A stretch of DNA of 64,000 nucleotides from an uncultured Lachnospiraceae bacterium (GCA_910588535.1 CAJUOO010000002.1:62001-126000); one strand, 5' to 3'. Counted from the stretch's first letter, positions 9,765 through 19,254 are shown. The notes: generated by a model from the sequence alone, not told the origin. Translations and numbers: made by a program.

Positions 9765-10772
9765 TTATTCTTCTCTTTCGCCAAGCGGCCCACCATAATT
9801 GGGCAGCTCCAAAAAACGCTTTTCCTCTCCATGAAACAATATCCTGTCTCTTCCTTCTGTCAACCTTCCTATCACCACAGCCGACATTCCTTCTGCCATT
9901 AAACTCTTTCTTAGATGCTCTCCATCTTCTGCCGCAATTAGCAGACTTCCCGCAGAAGAAAGCTGATATGGATTCTTGTGAAGCAACTCACATACCTCTA
10001 TCGTTTCCTGCTTGACAGGAATCGCCCTGACATCTACCTCTAAGCCAAGTCCTGCACCCTCTGCAAGCTCCCAGAGCGCGCCAAAGATACCTCCCTCCTC
10101 TATAGGAAGCACCGCAGCAGCATGGTATCGAAATGCTGCCTTTGCCTCCTGCACCACAGAAAGATACTGAAACAGCTCCTTGATGTGCGAGACAAACACT
10201 GGTGTAAATCGCCTACGCAGTTCCTTCTCATATATGGCAGCAAGCTGGATGGATGCCTCCATCGCAATCCAATTTACCACAAGCAGATCCTGATTAGCGG
10301 CCAAATTTTGACCGGGCAGGAACTCCTGCCCGGCCTGTTCTCGTGTTCCAAATCCACTCAGTGTAAGATAGGGCTTCTTTACGGCCAAGGAGGCTTCAAT
10401 TATGCCGGGAAGCAGAGATATGCCTAGCTTCTCTGCCTCCTTCTCCAATCCGCCAATCACCTTTCTTAAATCCGGCTCAGCAAAAGCCTCTGGACACAAA
10501 AGCTGAAGCTGAACTGCCAAAGGCTCAGCACCCATGGCAACACAGCTATTGACTGCTCGATGAAGCAGGATTCTTGCACAAAGTTCACCACCTGACAAAA
10601 GGGATGGGAGAAAGGCAGCCTTTGCAGAGACTGCCACACTCCCCTCCTTCACAGACAAAATACTGCCTGCCCTTCCCACTTCTGCTCTCTGTTTTATCTC
10701 TGATCTTCTATTCTTTATTTTTCTCAGCACAGAACGCTTCCATATTGGCTCTGATATTCTGCCCTCTTTCAT
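9765..10772 (-). CDS. AIR synthase-related protein (PurM/HypE/SelD-like fold)
   Basis: 335 residues from the ATG with AGGAGG seven bases upstream; that ribosome site overlaps the stop of the VanW gene. The N-terminal half resembles the PurM/HypE dimerisation domain (GGELCARILLHRAVNSCVAMGAEP) and the C-terminal half the AIRS_C domain (AAVLPIEEGGIFGALWELAEGAGLGLEV). The acidic GD and DD-type ATP/metal motifs of HypE and ThiL are not obvious, so the catalytic role is uncertain. The neighbours (Lrp, aminotransferase) do not define the pathway. Confidence 0.8.
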   Translation of the reverse strand: MKEGRISEPIWKRSVLRKIKNRRSEIKQRAEVGRAGSILSVKEGSVAVSAKAAFLPSLLSGGELCARILLHRAVNSCVAMGAEPLAVQLQLLCPEAFAEPDLRKVIGGLEKEAEKLGISLLPGIIEASLAVKKPYLTLSGFGTREQAGQEFLPGQNLAANQDLLVVNWIAMEASIQLAAIYEKELRRRFTPVFVSHIKELFQYLSVVQEAKAAFRYHAAAVLPIEEGGIFGALWELAEGAGLGLEVDVRAIPVKQETIEVCELLHKNPYQLSSAGSLLIAAEDGEHLRKSLMAEGMSAVVIGRLTEGRDRILFHGEEKRFLELPNYGGPLGEREE

Positions 10773-10783
10773 TCTCTGTCCTC

Positions 10784-12607
10784 CTAACCAACAGGCTGAT
10801 CCCAAGGTCCAGAGGGACCCTGCTGACTTGGCTGCGACCCCGGTCCAGACGAATAGCCCGGTCCCTGTTGGTAAGAATTATCTGGCTGTGAACTCGGTCC
10901 AGACTGTGGTCCCTGTTGGGATGGCATACCCGGTGTACCTGATGGTCCCTGCTGGTATGAATTATCTGGTGTACCTGATGGGTTTTGTTGATCAGAATTT
11001 TCTGGCGTGCCCGACGATCCCTGCTGATAAGGACCTTGCTGACCGGGATTATCTGGCGTACTAGGTGGATTCTGCTGACCAGAATTATCTGGTGTGCCCG
11101 ATGGATTTTGTTGGCCAGAATTTTCTGGCGTACCAGATGAATTTTGCTGATCCGCTGGATCTGCCACTGCTGGGACATCTTCTGGATTTTCAGGGTTCTC
11201 CGATGATGGCTCCTCTGAAACCGTTGCCCCCGGTCCCACTGAGATATAATTTGGTGCCGGCGCATAATAACTTGAATTTACCTTTTCTTTCGAAACCTGA
11301 ACACCATCTACATATACATATTTATATAGCTCTGCGCGATAGCCCGTGTGAGAACTTTGTGTCACCTTTCTGGCTCCCTCAGGAAGCGATGGATCTTCCT
11401 TTATCACATCCTCCGGCGGATTAATCACCTCTATCACTGTATTCTTATACTCAACCTTTCTGTTGGCAGGACGTTCATCCAAACCATAGATATTGAATGT
11501 GACACGCTTGTCCTTTGTGTAGCCCTCAATATAGATTGGAGCATTTGTATTATTTGTAAATACAAAATCCATACCACTGCTCTCTGCTATCGCAGCATCT
11601 GAGGAAAGCTGCACATAACCAACTGTCAATCCATGATTATAGCGCTGATTCACCTCAAGCTCTGCCAACAAAACAGAATTATAAAGAGTGGTTGACACCT
11701 GACATACTCCGCCACCATAGCTGTCCACCAACATTCCACCCATGTAAGAGCCCGCTGGGAAATATCCATTTTCAGCGGTAAATGGAAGCATATGCTCCAG
11801 ACAGGAGAATTTGTCTCCCGGCATCAAAACAGCTCCATTGATCTTTGAGACGGCCGCATCAATATTTTTGCATCTAGAACTTCCCGAAGAAGTGTATGAT
11901 GTAGTAAATTCTGCCATCGGCGTAGATTGAATCTTAGCACACTCTGCAGCAGTCACCCTAGGATTCTGCACAGCTCCCACAAGACTCACTGTACAATCCT
12001 CATAATTCCAGCTTTCCAACATATAATTCTTCACTGCCAGAATAGAAGCTTCTATATCCACAGTACTTCCCACCTGCTCAGGAGTAATAGAAAAACCCTG
12101 CTCTGTCTTCTGGATCACAGCATCTACTGCTGGACTTTCCAATGTCCCAAGATTCGCCTCAATCCATGCTCTTATCTTCGCATCATCAACAGCGATCTCT
12201 AGATCCAACGATGTCTCTGTATAAGCGAGATCCTTCTTCACCTTATATCTTCGAATTACATTCCCAGACTTACCCATCTGATCAATATTGTCAAAGACAT
12301 CGGGATTTGCCCATGACAGCCCAACCTCTGCCATCGAAGACTCTATTTTCTTATCGTCACTTCCCTCCAGAGCAAGCGTAATCTTTTTTGAACGAAGCTC
12401 TTCCATATAAGCTTCCACTGCTGCTTTTGCTTCTTCTTTTGTCATGCCGCCGACCTCTACTGGTCCAACTTTCACACCATCATACACAACTGCCTCTGAC
12501 GCTTCTGACGTCTCCGCCGCGTATGCAGGACATACTGCCGTTCCCGCCACCGCTGTTAAACTCAGCACGACGGAAGCCACCATCGCGTAAGCATGATTCC
12601 TTTTCAT
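10784..12607 (-). CDS. Secreted VanW-family protein with G5-like domain and repeat tail
   Basis: 607 residues from ATG 12607, which has GGAGG at the right spacing and gives an immediate signal peptide (KRNHAYAMVASVVLSL, cleavage near AYAA); upstream in-frame starts lack this. A YoaR-like putative peptidoglycan-binding region (about 60-220) precedes the VanW domain with its signature GGGVCQVSTTLYN, then a G5-like segment. The last 115 residues are low-complexity Pro/Gly/Gln/Ser/Asn repeats. It acts outside the membrane, probably at the cell wall. Despite the name it is not evidence of vancomycin resistance. The AIR-synthase-like gene follows directly. Confidence 0.88.
   Translation of the reverse strand: MKRNHAYAMVASVVLSLTAVAGTAVCPAYAAETSEASEAVVYDGVKVGPVEVGGMTKEEAKAAVEAYMEELRSKKITLALEGSDDKKIESSMAEVGLSWANPDVFDNIDQMGKSGNVIRRYKVKKDLAYTETSLDLEIAVDDAKIRAWIEANLGTLESPAVDAVIQKTEQGFSITPEQVGSTVDIEASILAVKNYMLESWNYEDCTVSLVGAVQNPRVTAAECAKIQSTPMAEFTTSYTSSGSSRCKNIDAAVSKINGAVLMPGDKFSCLEHMLPFTAENGYFPAGSYMGGMLVDSYGGGVCQVSTTLYNSVLLAELEVNQRYNHGLTVGYVQLSSDAAIAESSGMDFVFTNNTNAPIYIEGYTKDKRVTFNIYGLDERPANRKVEYKNTVIEVINPPEDVIKEDPSLPEGARKVTQSSHTGYRAELYKYVYVDGVQVSKEKVNSSYYAPAPNYISVGPGATVSEEPSSENPENPEDVPAVADPADQQNSSGTPENSGQQNPSGTPDNSGQQNPPSTPDNPGQQGPYQQGSSGTPENSDQQNPSGTPDNSYQQGPSGTPGMPSQQGPQSGPSSQPDNSYQQGPGYSSGPGSQPSQQGPSGPWDQPVG
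10790..11160 (-). repeat. In-gene degenerate tandem repeat encoding the VanW protein tail
   Basis: The DNA encodes about ten variants of a 10-13 residue unit of the form GTPDNSGQQNPS, partly degraded to GP-rich forms towards the C-terminus. The units keep the reading frame. Copy number is probably variable between strains because neighbouring units are almost identical. Confidence 0.7.
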
Positions 12608-12700
12608 ATCTTCCTCCATACTTTCTACTTCAAAACTATTGCTATCCTTTGACATCCTCTTCTTCAAACGGTTGACGCCAAAGCGAATTTCCGCTATACT

Positions 12701-12805
12701 TTATTGTAATGCACCTAACAGAACCGGAAGGATCATGGAAATAACCAGCAGAATAATAATTACTGCGGAAATAATCTTTTTGGTTTTGGAATTATTAAAA
12801 TCCAT
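12701..12805 (-). CDS. Small single-helix membrane protein, 34 residues
   Basis: The ATG at 12805 has a ribosome site (AAAGGGGTGATAGT) and the frame ends in TAA at 12701. The peptide starts MDFNNSKTKK and continues as one hydrophobic helix, IISAVIIILLVISMILPVLL, ending GALQ. A basic head before a single helix predicts an N-in membrane peptide. It lies just upstream of the VanW gene on the same strand (93 nt) and divergent from the gene at 12839. I know no function for it. Confidence 0.75.
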   Translation of the reverse strand: MDFNNSKTKKIISAVIIILLVISMILPVLLGALQ

Positions 12806-12838
12806 ACTATCACCCCTTTCATGATTGGAGAAACAGCT

Positions 12839-13447
12839 ATGCGCTTTCCTGCACTTTTTGCTATTTTTGTCACATTTTTACTCTGGCTGTCCTATGAGCT
12901 GCGAAAAGCTAAAAAGCTTGACGCAGATTCCTCTGCTTCCTTCTGGCAGCGTGAGGCACAAGCTGATAATGTCCGTAGACAGTCATTGGACAATCTTGAT
13001 TATATCACAATTCCATTAGATTCCCTACCCTTTTTTTCTGGAATTGATGAAAAACTTGATGAACTACAAAAAAATATTACTGATCTCGCTCCCTGCACCA
13101 TGGTAAACTTAAGTAATTACACCAACACAGAGCTAAAGCTCATGTATGGTCCCGCCAATCTTCCCGCACTTACGGAGTACGATCAAAATTACACACGGCT
13201 AGTACGCACTTTGTATCAGTGGGGAAACAGGCTGTCAGAAATTGGACATGACAAGGAAGCGATCCAAGTTCTTGAATATGCCGTCTCTATTAAAAGTGAT
13301 GTTACTGGTGGATATCTGCTTTTGGGAAAGCTATATCAAAAAACTGGAAGTCCGCATAAAATTGATACTCTTATTGCCACCGCCTCTTCATTGGACTCAC
13401 TTCTCAAGGATAGCCTTGTACAACAACTAAAAACTCTGCGCCTCTAA
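12839..13447 (+). CDS. Membrane-anchored protein with TPR-like C-terminus, unknown function
   Basis: 202 residues from ATG 12839, which has GGAG eight bases before it; ATG 12821 would add six residues but has no ribosome site. One N-terminal membrane helix (RFPALFAIFVTFLLWLSYEL) is followed by a soluble domain. Its end resembles a pair of TPR-type helices (LYQWGNRLSEIGHDKEAIQVLEYAV and GGYLLLGKLYQKTG). It is monocistronic and divergent from the small membrane peptide. I do not recognise the family; a scaffold or adaptor role at the membrane would fit. Confidence 0.75.
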   Translation: MRFPALFAIFVTFLLWLSYELRKAKKLDADSSASFWQREAQADNVRRQSLDNLDYITIPLDSLPFFSGIDEKLDELQKNITDLAPCTMVNLSNYTNTELKLMYGPANLPALTEYDQNYTRLVRTLYQWGNRLSEIGHDKEAIQVLEYAVSIKSDVTGGYLLLGKLYQKTGSPHKIDTLIATASSLDSLLKDSLVQQLKTLRL

Positions 13448-13500
13448 CTTTAGCGCATACCATATCAATCAGGCTTCCATTATTTATCCTGTCATTTTTC

Positions 13501-14241
13501 TTACATCTTGTTTGAAATTTTGCCATGCATAAGGATTATTTTATCAATCCGCCTTGAAGCCTCACTTTTTGTGAGGTTCTCAAGCTCCATCTCCGGCAAA
13601 CCATGGCAGGCCAAAAGTGCTTTCAGGTATCTAAGCTGTGCCGCTGTGGCTGGACTGTTCTTTTTTAGACGACAGTACAGTGGCACAGGACAGAAAAGCT
13701 TATTCACTTCTAAACTGCCACCATAACTATCCTTCAGCCGGCAATAAAGCTTAAACGCCGCTATCGCATCCTCCTTTGCTCGATGTGCCCGCGCGTTTTC
13801 AATCTGATAATAATGGCACAGTGCACCCAAACTGCGATCTTCCATATCAGGAAGCAATTTCCTTGCAATAGATAAGGTATCTATTCCGTTCCTCACAAAT
13901 TTCTCTCCAATATCCGCCATATGTCTCTTAAGAAAACTATAATCAAATGTAACATTATGCCCAAGAAGTGCCTCTTGTCCGGCAAAATCCAAAAAAGCTC
14001 TTAAAGCTCTTTCTATATCAGGTGCTCCATCCAACATAGAATCCGTGATCCCTGTCAATTCTGTGACAAAACTACTTAATTTCCTCTCCGGCTGTACAAA
14101 TGTCTGAAATTCCTCTTCTATCCGCCCTGCTCTTATTCGCACCGCTCCAATCTCAATAATATGCTCCGTGCACGGATTCAAACCTGTAGTCTCAACATCC
14201 ACCGCAACAAAGCTATCCATGCTAGATTCCAATATAGGCAT
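13501..14241 (-). CDS. DEDDh 3'-5' exonuclease, DNA polymerase III epsilon type
   Basis: 246 residues. The exonuclease domain (about 8-175) shows ExoI DVETTGL (D15, E17), ExoII LGHNVTFDYSFL and ExoIII AHRAKEDA with the catalytic His and Asp. The last 70 residues (TAAQLRYLKALLACHGLP onward) resemble a small helical DNA-binding tail found in clostridial homologues. The start ATG 14241 has AAGGAGAGC upstream and overlaps the end of the radical SAM gene by 20 nt. A stand-alone proofreading or repair nuclease is likely, since PolC carries its own exonuclease in these bacteria. Confidence 0.9.
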   Translation of the reverse strand: MPILESSMDSFVAVDVETTGLNPCTEHIIEIGAVRIRAGRIEEEFQTFVQPERKLSSFVTELTGITDSMLDGAPDIERALRAFLDFAGQEALLGHNVTFDYSFLKRHMADIGEKFVRNGIDTLSIARKLLPDMEDRSLGALCHYYQIENARAHRAKEDAIAAFKLYCRLKDSYGGSLEVNKLFCPVPLYCRLKKNSPATAAQLRYLKALLACHGLPEMELENLTKSEASRRIDKIILMHGKISNKM

Positions 14242-15970
14242 ACAGCTCTCCTTTCTGTATCTGTGTCACTGCCGCCGCATAACTAAATGGATCTCTATTT
14301 CTATAATCAAACAGAAGAAACACCTCCTGCTCACTCCCCGTCAGCGGATTATAACAAAAATATTCTAGCTGCGTCAGCCTTGCAAGCTGCTTTCCATCAC
14401 ATTCTACATAATCTGGCAGATAATGGTGCCGTCTCGCCTCCACCTTATAAAAGGTCTTTCTCTCCTCCTTGTATTTCTCCGTATTCTGCGCAAAATCTAT
14501 GCGACTTTTCCAGTTCTCCCTCAGATATAGATCATAACAAAGGCATTCTCGAAACTGTCCTTTTTCTCTTTCCGTCATATAGTTCTCCGCAAATGCAAGC
14601 AAAATCTCATATCGCTCCAACCGATTCAGTTTTCTGTTCGTCAAACCTTCCTGTCTGTAATATTCTGCCATACCATCATACATATCATACGGTGATTTAA
14701 AATATGGAAGTAATTTTCGCACACTGGAAGTAAACTGTGCACTATTATAATATACCTCCACCATCTCCTCCACTCCCTTAAGTCTCAAGAGCTCCTTATA
14801 GCTGATCCATCTTGTATATAGCACCTCATAAGTTGGCATACTGCGAAATACCATGCCATAGCGCTCTGCCTCTTCCGCCATATAGGTTCCCGGCAAAACC
14901 TTTAAAAAACCAAGCTGAAGTTGATCTGGCTCCATCTGATAAATGGTATTAAAAGATTGGCAAAAACTATTATAATCCTCATAGGGAAGCCCTGCAATCA
15001 GATCCAGATGAAGATGAATATTTCTGCCACCGCGCAATCTATCTACCACATACCTAACCTTATCAAGCTGCATTGTGCGGTGAATTTCTTTAAGAGTGCG
15101 GCTATTCGCCGACTGAACTCCTATCTCAAGCTGCACCAGCCCTCTTCTCATCCTTCCCAGAAGTAGAAGCTCATCCTCCTCCAACAAATCAGCCGCTATC
15201 TCAAAGTGAAAATTTGTGATCCCATTATCATGCTCAAAAAGATATCTCCAGATTTCCACTGCATGTTCCTTCCAAACATTAAAGGTTCGGTCGACAAATT
15301 TCACCTGTCTCACCTTCTGATCTAGAAAAAACTGCAACTCCTTCTTCACCATAGAAAGCTCACGAAACCGAAGCTTTTTATCCACCGATGAGAGACAATA
15401 ACTGCACGAAAATGGGCATCCTCTGCTGCTCTCATAATATACAATCCGATTTCTAAAATCTGTCATATCCTTATAGGGAAATGGCACCTCCGACAAAGCC
15501 ACCATCTCCCCCACCTGTGTGTAAAAGATACCATCTTTCCCACGGCAAGCTAAATTCTGAACCGACGAAAGCTCCCTGATCCCACTGACATAATGTTCCA
15601 GCAACTGATAAAAGGTTCTCTCTCCCTCACCTATCATAATACCACTCAGACATGGATGCCTGCCAAGCAGCTCCGCCGCCCGATAAGAAGCCTCCGGCCC
15701 ACCTAACCACAGCTTTGTGTCGGGAAGCACCTTACACAGCTCATCCGCCAACTGTTCTATCAGCACAATATTCCAGATATAGCAAGAAAACGCCACTGCA
15801 TCCGGCTCACGCTGAAAAATATCTTCTAATATATGATCGACAGTATCATTGATGGTATATTCTGCCAACTCAATATTTTCCTTAAAATCCCGACAATATG
15901 CCCGCAGATCATAGAGCGCCAGATTTGAATGGATATATTTAGCATTGACCGCAGCCAATAAAAATTTCAT
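14222..15970 (-). CDS. B12-binding radical SAM protein with C-terminal DUF4080
   Basis: 582 residues from ATG 15970, preceded by GGGAGG; an earlier ATG at 15982 is inside the ribosome site. A cobalamin-binding Rossmann domain (about 1-150) is followed by a radical SAM barrel with the CxxxCxxC cluster motif in RGCPFSCSYCLSS, and the family-specific DUF4080 region at the C-terminus (about 360-580). These proteins perform radical methylation or rearrangement chemistry on unknown substrates. The coupled downstream exonuclease may be only operonic. Confidence 0.9.
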   Translation of the reverse strand: MKFLLAAVNAKYIHSNLALYDLRAYCRDFKENIELAEYTINDTVDHILEDIFQREPDAVAFSCYIWNIVLIEQLADELCKVLPDTKLWLGGPEASYRAAELLGRHPCLSGIMIGEGERTFYQLLEHYVSGIRELSSVQNLACRGKDGIFYTQVGEMVALSEVPFPYKDMTDFRNRIVYYESSRGCPFSCSYCLSSVDKKLRFRELSMVKKELQFFLDQKVRQVKFVDRTFNVWKEHAVEIWRYLFEHDNGITNFHFEIAADLLEEDELLLLGRMRRGLVQLEIGVQSANSRTLKEIHRTMQLDKVRYVVDRLRGGRNIHLHLDLIAGLPYEDYNSFCQSFNTIYQMEPDQLQLGFLKVLPGTYMAEEAERYGMVFRSMPTYEVLYTRWISYKELLRLKGVEEMVEVYYNSAQFTSSVRKLLPYFKSPYDMYDGMAEYYRQEGLTNRKLNRLERYEILLAFAENYMTEREKGQFRECLCYDLYLRENWKSRIDFAQNTEKYKEERKTFYKVEARRHHYLPDYVECDGKQLARLTQLEYFCYNPLTGSEQEVFLLFDYRNRDPFSYAAAVTQIQKGELYAYIGI

Positions 15971-16101
15971 AAAACCTCCCATTTTTAGTCACTCTTTTTC
16001 ATAATATCCAAAGTATAACATATTTCCTGAAAAAAAACAGTAATATTCCTTGTATATAATTTTGAACTTTTTGCGTTTTTCGAATTTTTATAAATTATTA
16101 G

Positions 16102-16130
16102 TTGACTTTTGAGAATGTATATGATAAAAT
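16102..16130 (+). promoter_or_regulatory. Sigma-A-type promoter of the tRNA-Gly pair
   Basis: TTGACT and TAAAAT are separated by 17 nt, 31 nt before the first tRNA. The surrounding 80 bases are very AT-rich. Confidence 0.75.
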
Positions 16131-16160
16131 ATTATTCAGTTACAGGTGTTAGATAATTTT

Positions 16161-16231
16161 GCGGGTGTAGTTCAATGGTAGAACACTAGCCTTCCAAGCT
16201 AGATACGTGGGTTCGATTCCCATCACCCGCT
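16161..16231 (+). tRNA. tRNA-Gly (anticodon TCC)
   Basis: The acceptor stem GCGGGTG pairs with CACCCGC. The D arm, the anticodon stem CTAGC/GCTAG with loop CTTCCAA (anticodon TCC) and the T arm GGGTTCGATTCCC are all present. CCA is not encoded. Confidence 0.97.
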
Positions 16232-16260
16232 CTGGCGTCAGTTTAATATTATTTTTGTAT

Positions 16261-16332
<72 letters not shown>

Positions 16333-16393
16333 TTTTTTATTTAAGAAACCATATGCAAGTGTATATTCTTATCACAATATGCGTACCACACTT

Positions 16394-16430
16394 CGAGTAG
16401 AGAAAAACGTTTTTCCCTACTCGATTTTTT
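16394..16430 (+). terminator. Terminator after the tRNA-Gly genes
   Basis: CGAGTAG and CTACTCG flank GAAAAA/TTTTTC, giving a stem of about 13 bp with one mismatch, followed by ATTTTTT. The bases from here to 16626 hold no gene that I can see. Confidence 0.85.
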
Positions 16431-16625
16431 ATATGCCGTCCTATACTACCCAAATATGCCTCTAAGGCTGCTGTACACAGAATGAACGACAAGAAGAAAA
16501 CTTCCCCCTACTCAACTTTCTCCGTCCATAATACCTACTCACAACATTGGTTCAAAAAAATATCAGTTTATTTCAAAAAAGTACTCTCTATCTTATCAAG
16601 CAAGAAGATTCTATTCTAAATCCTA

Positions 16626-17432
16626 TCAATCCCACCAGAAAAACCATACTTTTGACATTGTTAGCATCTCTGCCAACATACCTACTGTCACATTATCACC
16701 CTGCTCCACAATATCGGGACAATACCCATACTGCTCTATAGCAAGCTTTATTGCCTTTTCCATATCCACAGGTTTTGGCACGTCAAATTCTAATACATCA
16801 TGTGTTATCACAGCGGGAACTGCGCCATGTTGCTCATACCAATATTTAGCCACTGCCATCTGAGTTAGAGTATCAGGACATTCATTCCACCCGCCAAAGG
16901 GAACCCAAGCAAATACCTCCCAAGGATTTTTCACCGGAATCTTTGCCAGAAGCACCGGACCACAACCGCCGGAAGAATAATCACGATAGCCACTAAAATC
17001 GTTTACCTCGTTTTCCACGTCCTCGTCGTATTCCACCCCACCAAGCTCCTCCAGCATTTCTTCTATATCAAAAAGATCTTCCTCATACATTTTCTTATAC
17101 TGTTCCATCATGGATATTAGAATTTCCCTTCCATCCTCAAGTGGGGCTGCCAACATTTCTTGACGAAAGGCTGATACCTGTTCAGCATTATAATCTTCCT
17201 CTCCTTCTTCTTGGCTCTCATCAAACATATACATCGTCAGCCACTCTCCAAGTATCCCCTCCACCGGGACGATCACTGGGACAAATCCTTCTTTCTCCCC
17301 CTGTCTTCTCGCTTCACGGTATGCACTTATCAGTGCAAAATCATCTGACGATGGCTCAAAGTACTGACAGGGACAGCCAAGATACTGGATAAACCCCGAA
17401 ATTAACTCTTCTAATGTGTCATCTCTTCTCAT
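16626..17432 (-). CDS. DUF4253 domain protein
   Basis: 268 residues. The C-terminal third matches the DUF4253 pattern: GGWNECPDT, KYWYEQHGAVPAVITHDVLEF, YGYCPDIVEQG, and the terminal KVWFFWWD. The N-terminal half has a very acidic stretch (about 85-160, many Asp/Glu) that may be a linker. Function of the family is unknown; it is usually soluble and often found near toxin-immunity or housekeeping genes. Here it follows galactokinase by 32 nt on the same strand, which suggests read-through rather than a shared pathway. Confidence 0.85.
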   Translation of the reverse strand: MRRDDTLEELISGFIQYLGCPCQYFEPSSDDFALISAYREARRQGEKEGFVPVIVPVEGILGEWLTMYMFDESQEEGEEDYNAEQVSAFRQEMLAAPLEDGREILISMMEQYKKMYEEDLFDIEEMLEELGGVEYDEDVENEVNDFSGYRDYSSGGCGPVLLAKIPVKNPWEVFAWVPFGGWNECPDTLTQMAVAKYWYEQHGAVPAVITHDVLEFDVPKPVDMEKAIKLAIEQYGYCPDIVEQGDNVTVGMLAEMLTMSKVWFFWWD

Positions 17433-17464
17433 ACTTATTATACTCCTTCTCTCTTATCAGAATG

Positions 17465-18760
17465 TTACATCTCACTCGCCAAAAGATTAAGACAAACTGC
17501 TCCATATGGGCGTATGCTCATGAGATATACATTTCCTTTTCCTAGAGCTGCCTCCATATAATCCGCGTATTCATCTGCCAGCTCCTCCGGCAGCATCGCC
17601 ATAATCACGCCTGCAAAACCTCCTCCGTGTATTCGGCACGCCCCGCATTTCTTTTCCTTTATAAAAAGCTCTGTGAGAGCAAGAGCTATCGAAATCCCCT
17701 GCTCTTGATACGAATGATTTGTAAAGCAATTCTGAAGCCATTTCCATGAGGAATTTCCAGATTCTGTGATCTCGGAAAGAAAATCATTAAATCGATTCTC
17801 CTTAAGTGCCAGCACCTCAGCCTCCACACGCTTATTTTCCTCAAAAAAATGAAGTGCTCTCATCACGGCACGATCCCCACATGCTTCTCTCACCGCAGCG
17901 AGATTTTCCAGCACCTGCTTCTCAGTAATGTCCGCACATACCTCTTTTCCAAAATAAGCTGCCACACTCTTCATCTCCTTTGGAACGGATGAATAGTCCT
18001 CACTCAAATCAGCATGGCCCTTCCCTGTATTTACGATAATCAGCTTATGCTTCTGTGCTCCAAAGTCAAACGCTATCTTCTCCACCTCCGGCTCCTTCGG
18101 ATTCTTAAAATCAATGGTAATCAGTCCCCCTGCCGCACATGCCATCTGATCCAGAAGCCCGGACGCCTTATCCCAATACTGATTCTCTGCAAATTGCCCT
18201 ATATGTGCATAATTTACAATATTTAATCGATCCTCATTATAAAAATGATTTAAGATCACGCAGATCAGCATCTCAAATGCCGCTGAGGAGCTAACCCCTG
18301 CCGCACTGATCACAGTGCTGCTTGTGTAGAGATCAAATCCGCCTATCTGAAAGCCAAAGCTTTGAAAACCTTTCACTAAACCTTTGACAAGCTCTACCGT
18401 TCCCACATGCCTCTCGCCTCGCTCCAGCTCCTGCACAGATACTGTAAAATCCTGTGAAAACGTCTCACTGACAATATGTATCAACCCAGTATTATTTTTA
18501 GCTGCCACTCCAATGCAGTCAAGATTTATACTGCCTGCCAGCACCTTCCCGTGATTGTGATCTGTGTGGTTGCCACTGATCTCCGTGCGCCCCGGTGAGC
18601 TAAAAAGACAGATATCCTTATCCCCAAAGGTCTGCTTGAACTTTTCCACAAGTTCCTGATAACGCTTTTGATTCTTCTCCCTCTCTCCCTTATACAGCCT
18701 CTCCAACAATGCCTCTGTTTTTTCTTCCTTCAAAAATGCCAGCGTTTCCTTACTATTCAT
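17465..18760 (-). CDS. galK: Galactokinase
   Basis: 431 residues from ATG 18760 (a GTG at 18772 is an alternative; the ribosome site GGAGAGG fits either loosely). GHMP-kinase features are present: the sugar-binding signature SSPGRTEISGNHTDHNHG, the ATP-binding loop ISAAGVSSSAAFE, DQMACAAGG, and the late GGGFAGVI. It phosphorylates galactose at C1, the first step of the Leloir pathway; no galT or galE is in the window. The N-terminal extension of about 40 residues before the signature is a clostridial trait. Confidence 0.94.
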   Translation of the reverse strand: MNSKETLAFLKEEKTEALLERLYKGEREKNQKRYQELVEKFKQTFGDKDICLFSSPGRTEISGNHTDHNHGKVLAGSINLDCIGVAAKNNTGLIHIVSETFSQDFTVSVQELERGERHVGTVELVKGLVKGFQSFGFQIGGFDLYTSSTVISAAGVSSSAAFEMLICVILNHFYNEDRLNIVNYAHIGQFAENQYWDKASGLLDQMACAAGGLITIDFKNPKEPEVEKIAFDFGAQKHKLIIVNTGKGHADLSEDYSSVPKEMKSVAAYFGKEVCADITEKQVLENLAAVREACGDRAVMRALHFFEENKRVEAEVLALKENRFNDFLSEITESGNSSWKWLQNCFTNHSYQEQGISIALALTELFIKEKKCGACRIHGGGFAGVIMAMLPEELADEYADYMEAALGKGNVYLMSIRPYGAVCLNLLASEM

Positions 18761-18980
18761 TCTCCTACACACCTCTCCATTCCCATAAATTTAGCTCAAA
18801 AGTCAGCAATCTCACAGCAAAGCTGCGAAACAGGTTGATCTGGTACTATATCATGTATTATCTTATCACCCTTTTTACAAATTGCAAACCCTTTTTCACA
18901 CTAACTCCCATCTGCCTGCTTTTTCATTCTTTCCAACAGAAAAATCCGTGCATTTCTGATAATTACACAGATCCATGTAT

Positions 18981-19013
18981 AAAAAGCTGCCACAGTTATA
19001 TCCCGTGACAGCT
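18981..19013 (-). terminator. Terminator of the GH13-flavodiiron-rubredoxin transcript
   Basis: On the minus strand AGCTGTCAC pairs with GTGGCAGCT (one G-U) and is followed by TTTTTAT. It lies 30 nt past the rubredoxin stop. Confidence 0.8.
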
Positions 19014-19042
19014 CTCTTTTACAAATTACTATATGTCTTTTT

Positions 19043-19198
19043 CTATGCCTCTACAAACTGGTCTTTTCCTACACTGCACAGTGGACATTCAAAGTCCTCC
19101 GGCACATCCTCCCACTTTGTTCCCGGTGCAATTCCACCTTCTGGATAACCAGCTTCCTCATCGTACTCCCATCCACATACTTCACAAACATATTTCAT
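19043..19198 (-). CDS. Rubredoxin
   Basis: 51 residues, the normal rubredoxin length, and below the size limit of most ORF lists. The two iron-binding knuckles are CEVCGWEYDEEAG (Cys5, Cys8) and CPLCSVGKDQF (Cys38, Cys41). Aromatic residues and the PGTKWEDVPEDFECP strand are canonical. ATG 19198 has AGGAGG upstream. It lies 56 nt after the flavodiiron protein gene, itself rubredoxin-tailed, so this free rubredoxin is a likely electron donor to that enzyme in oxygen or NO reduction. Confidence 0.95.
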   Translation of the reverse strand: MKYVCEVCGWEYDEEAGYPEGGIAPGTKWEDVPEDFECPLCSVGKDQFVEA

Positions 19199-19254
19199 TG
19201 TCGTGTCCTCCTTTTATAATTTTCTCTTCTAATCATTACCCTATTTACTTCCAC

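Noticed and set aside
10790..11160. CRISPR-like array in the repeated DNA
   Set aside because: Units are 30-39 nt, degenerate, in frame and coding; no constant repeat with unique spacers.
10784..12607. Vancomycin resistance locus
   Set aside because: VanW-domain proteins are common wall proteins; no vanA/H/X or vanR/S type gene is next to it.
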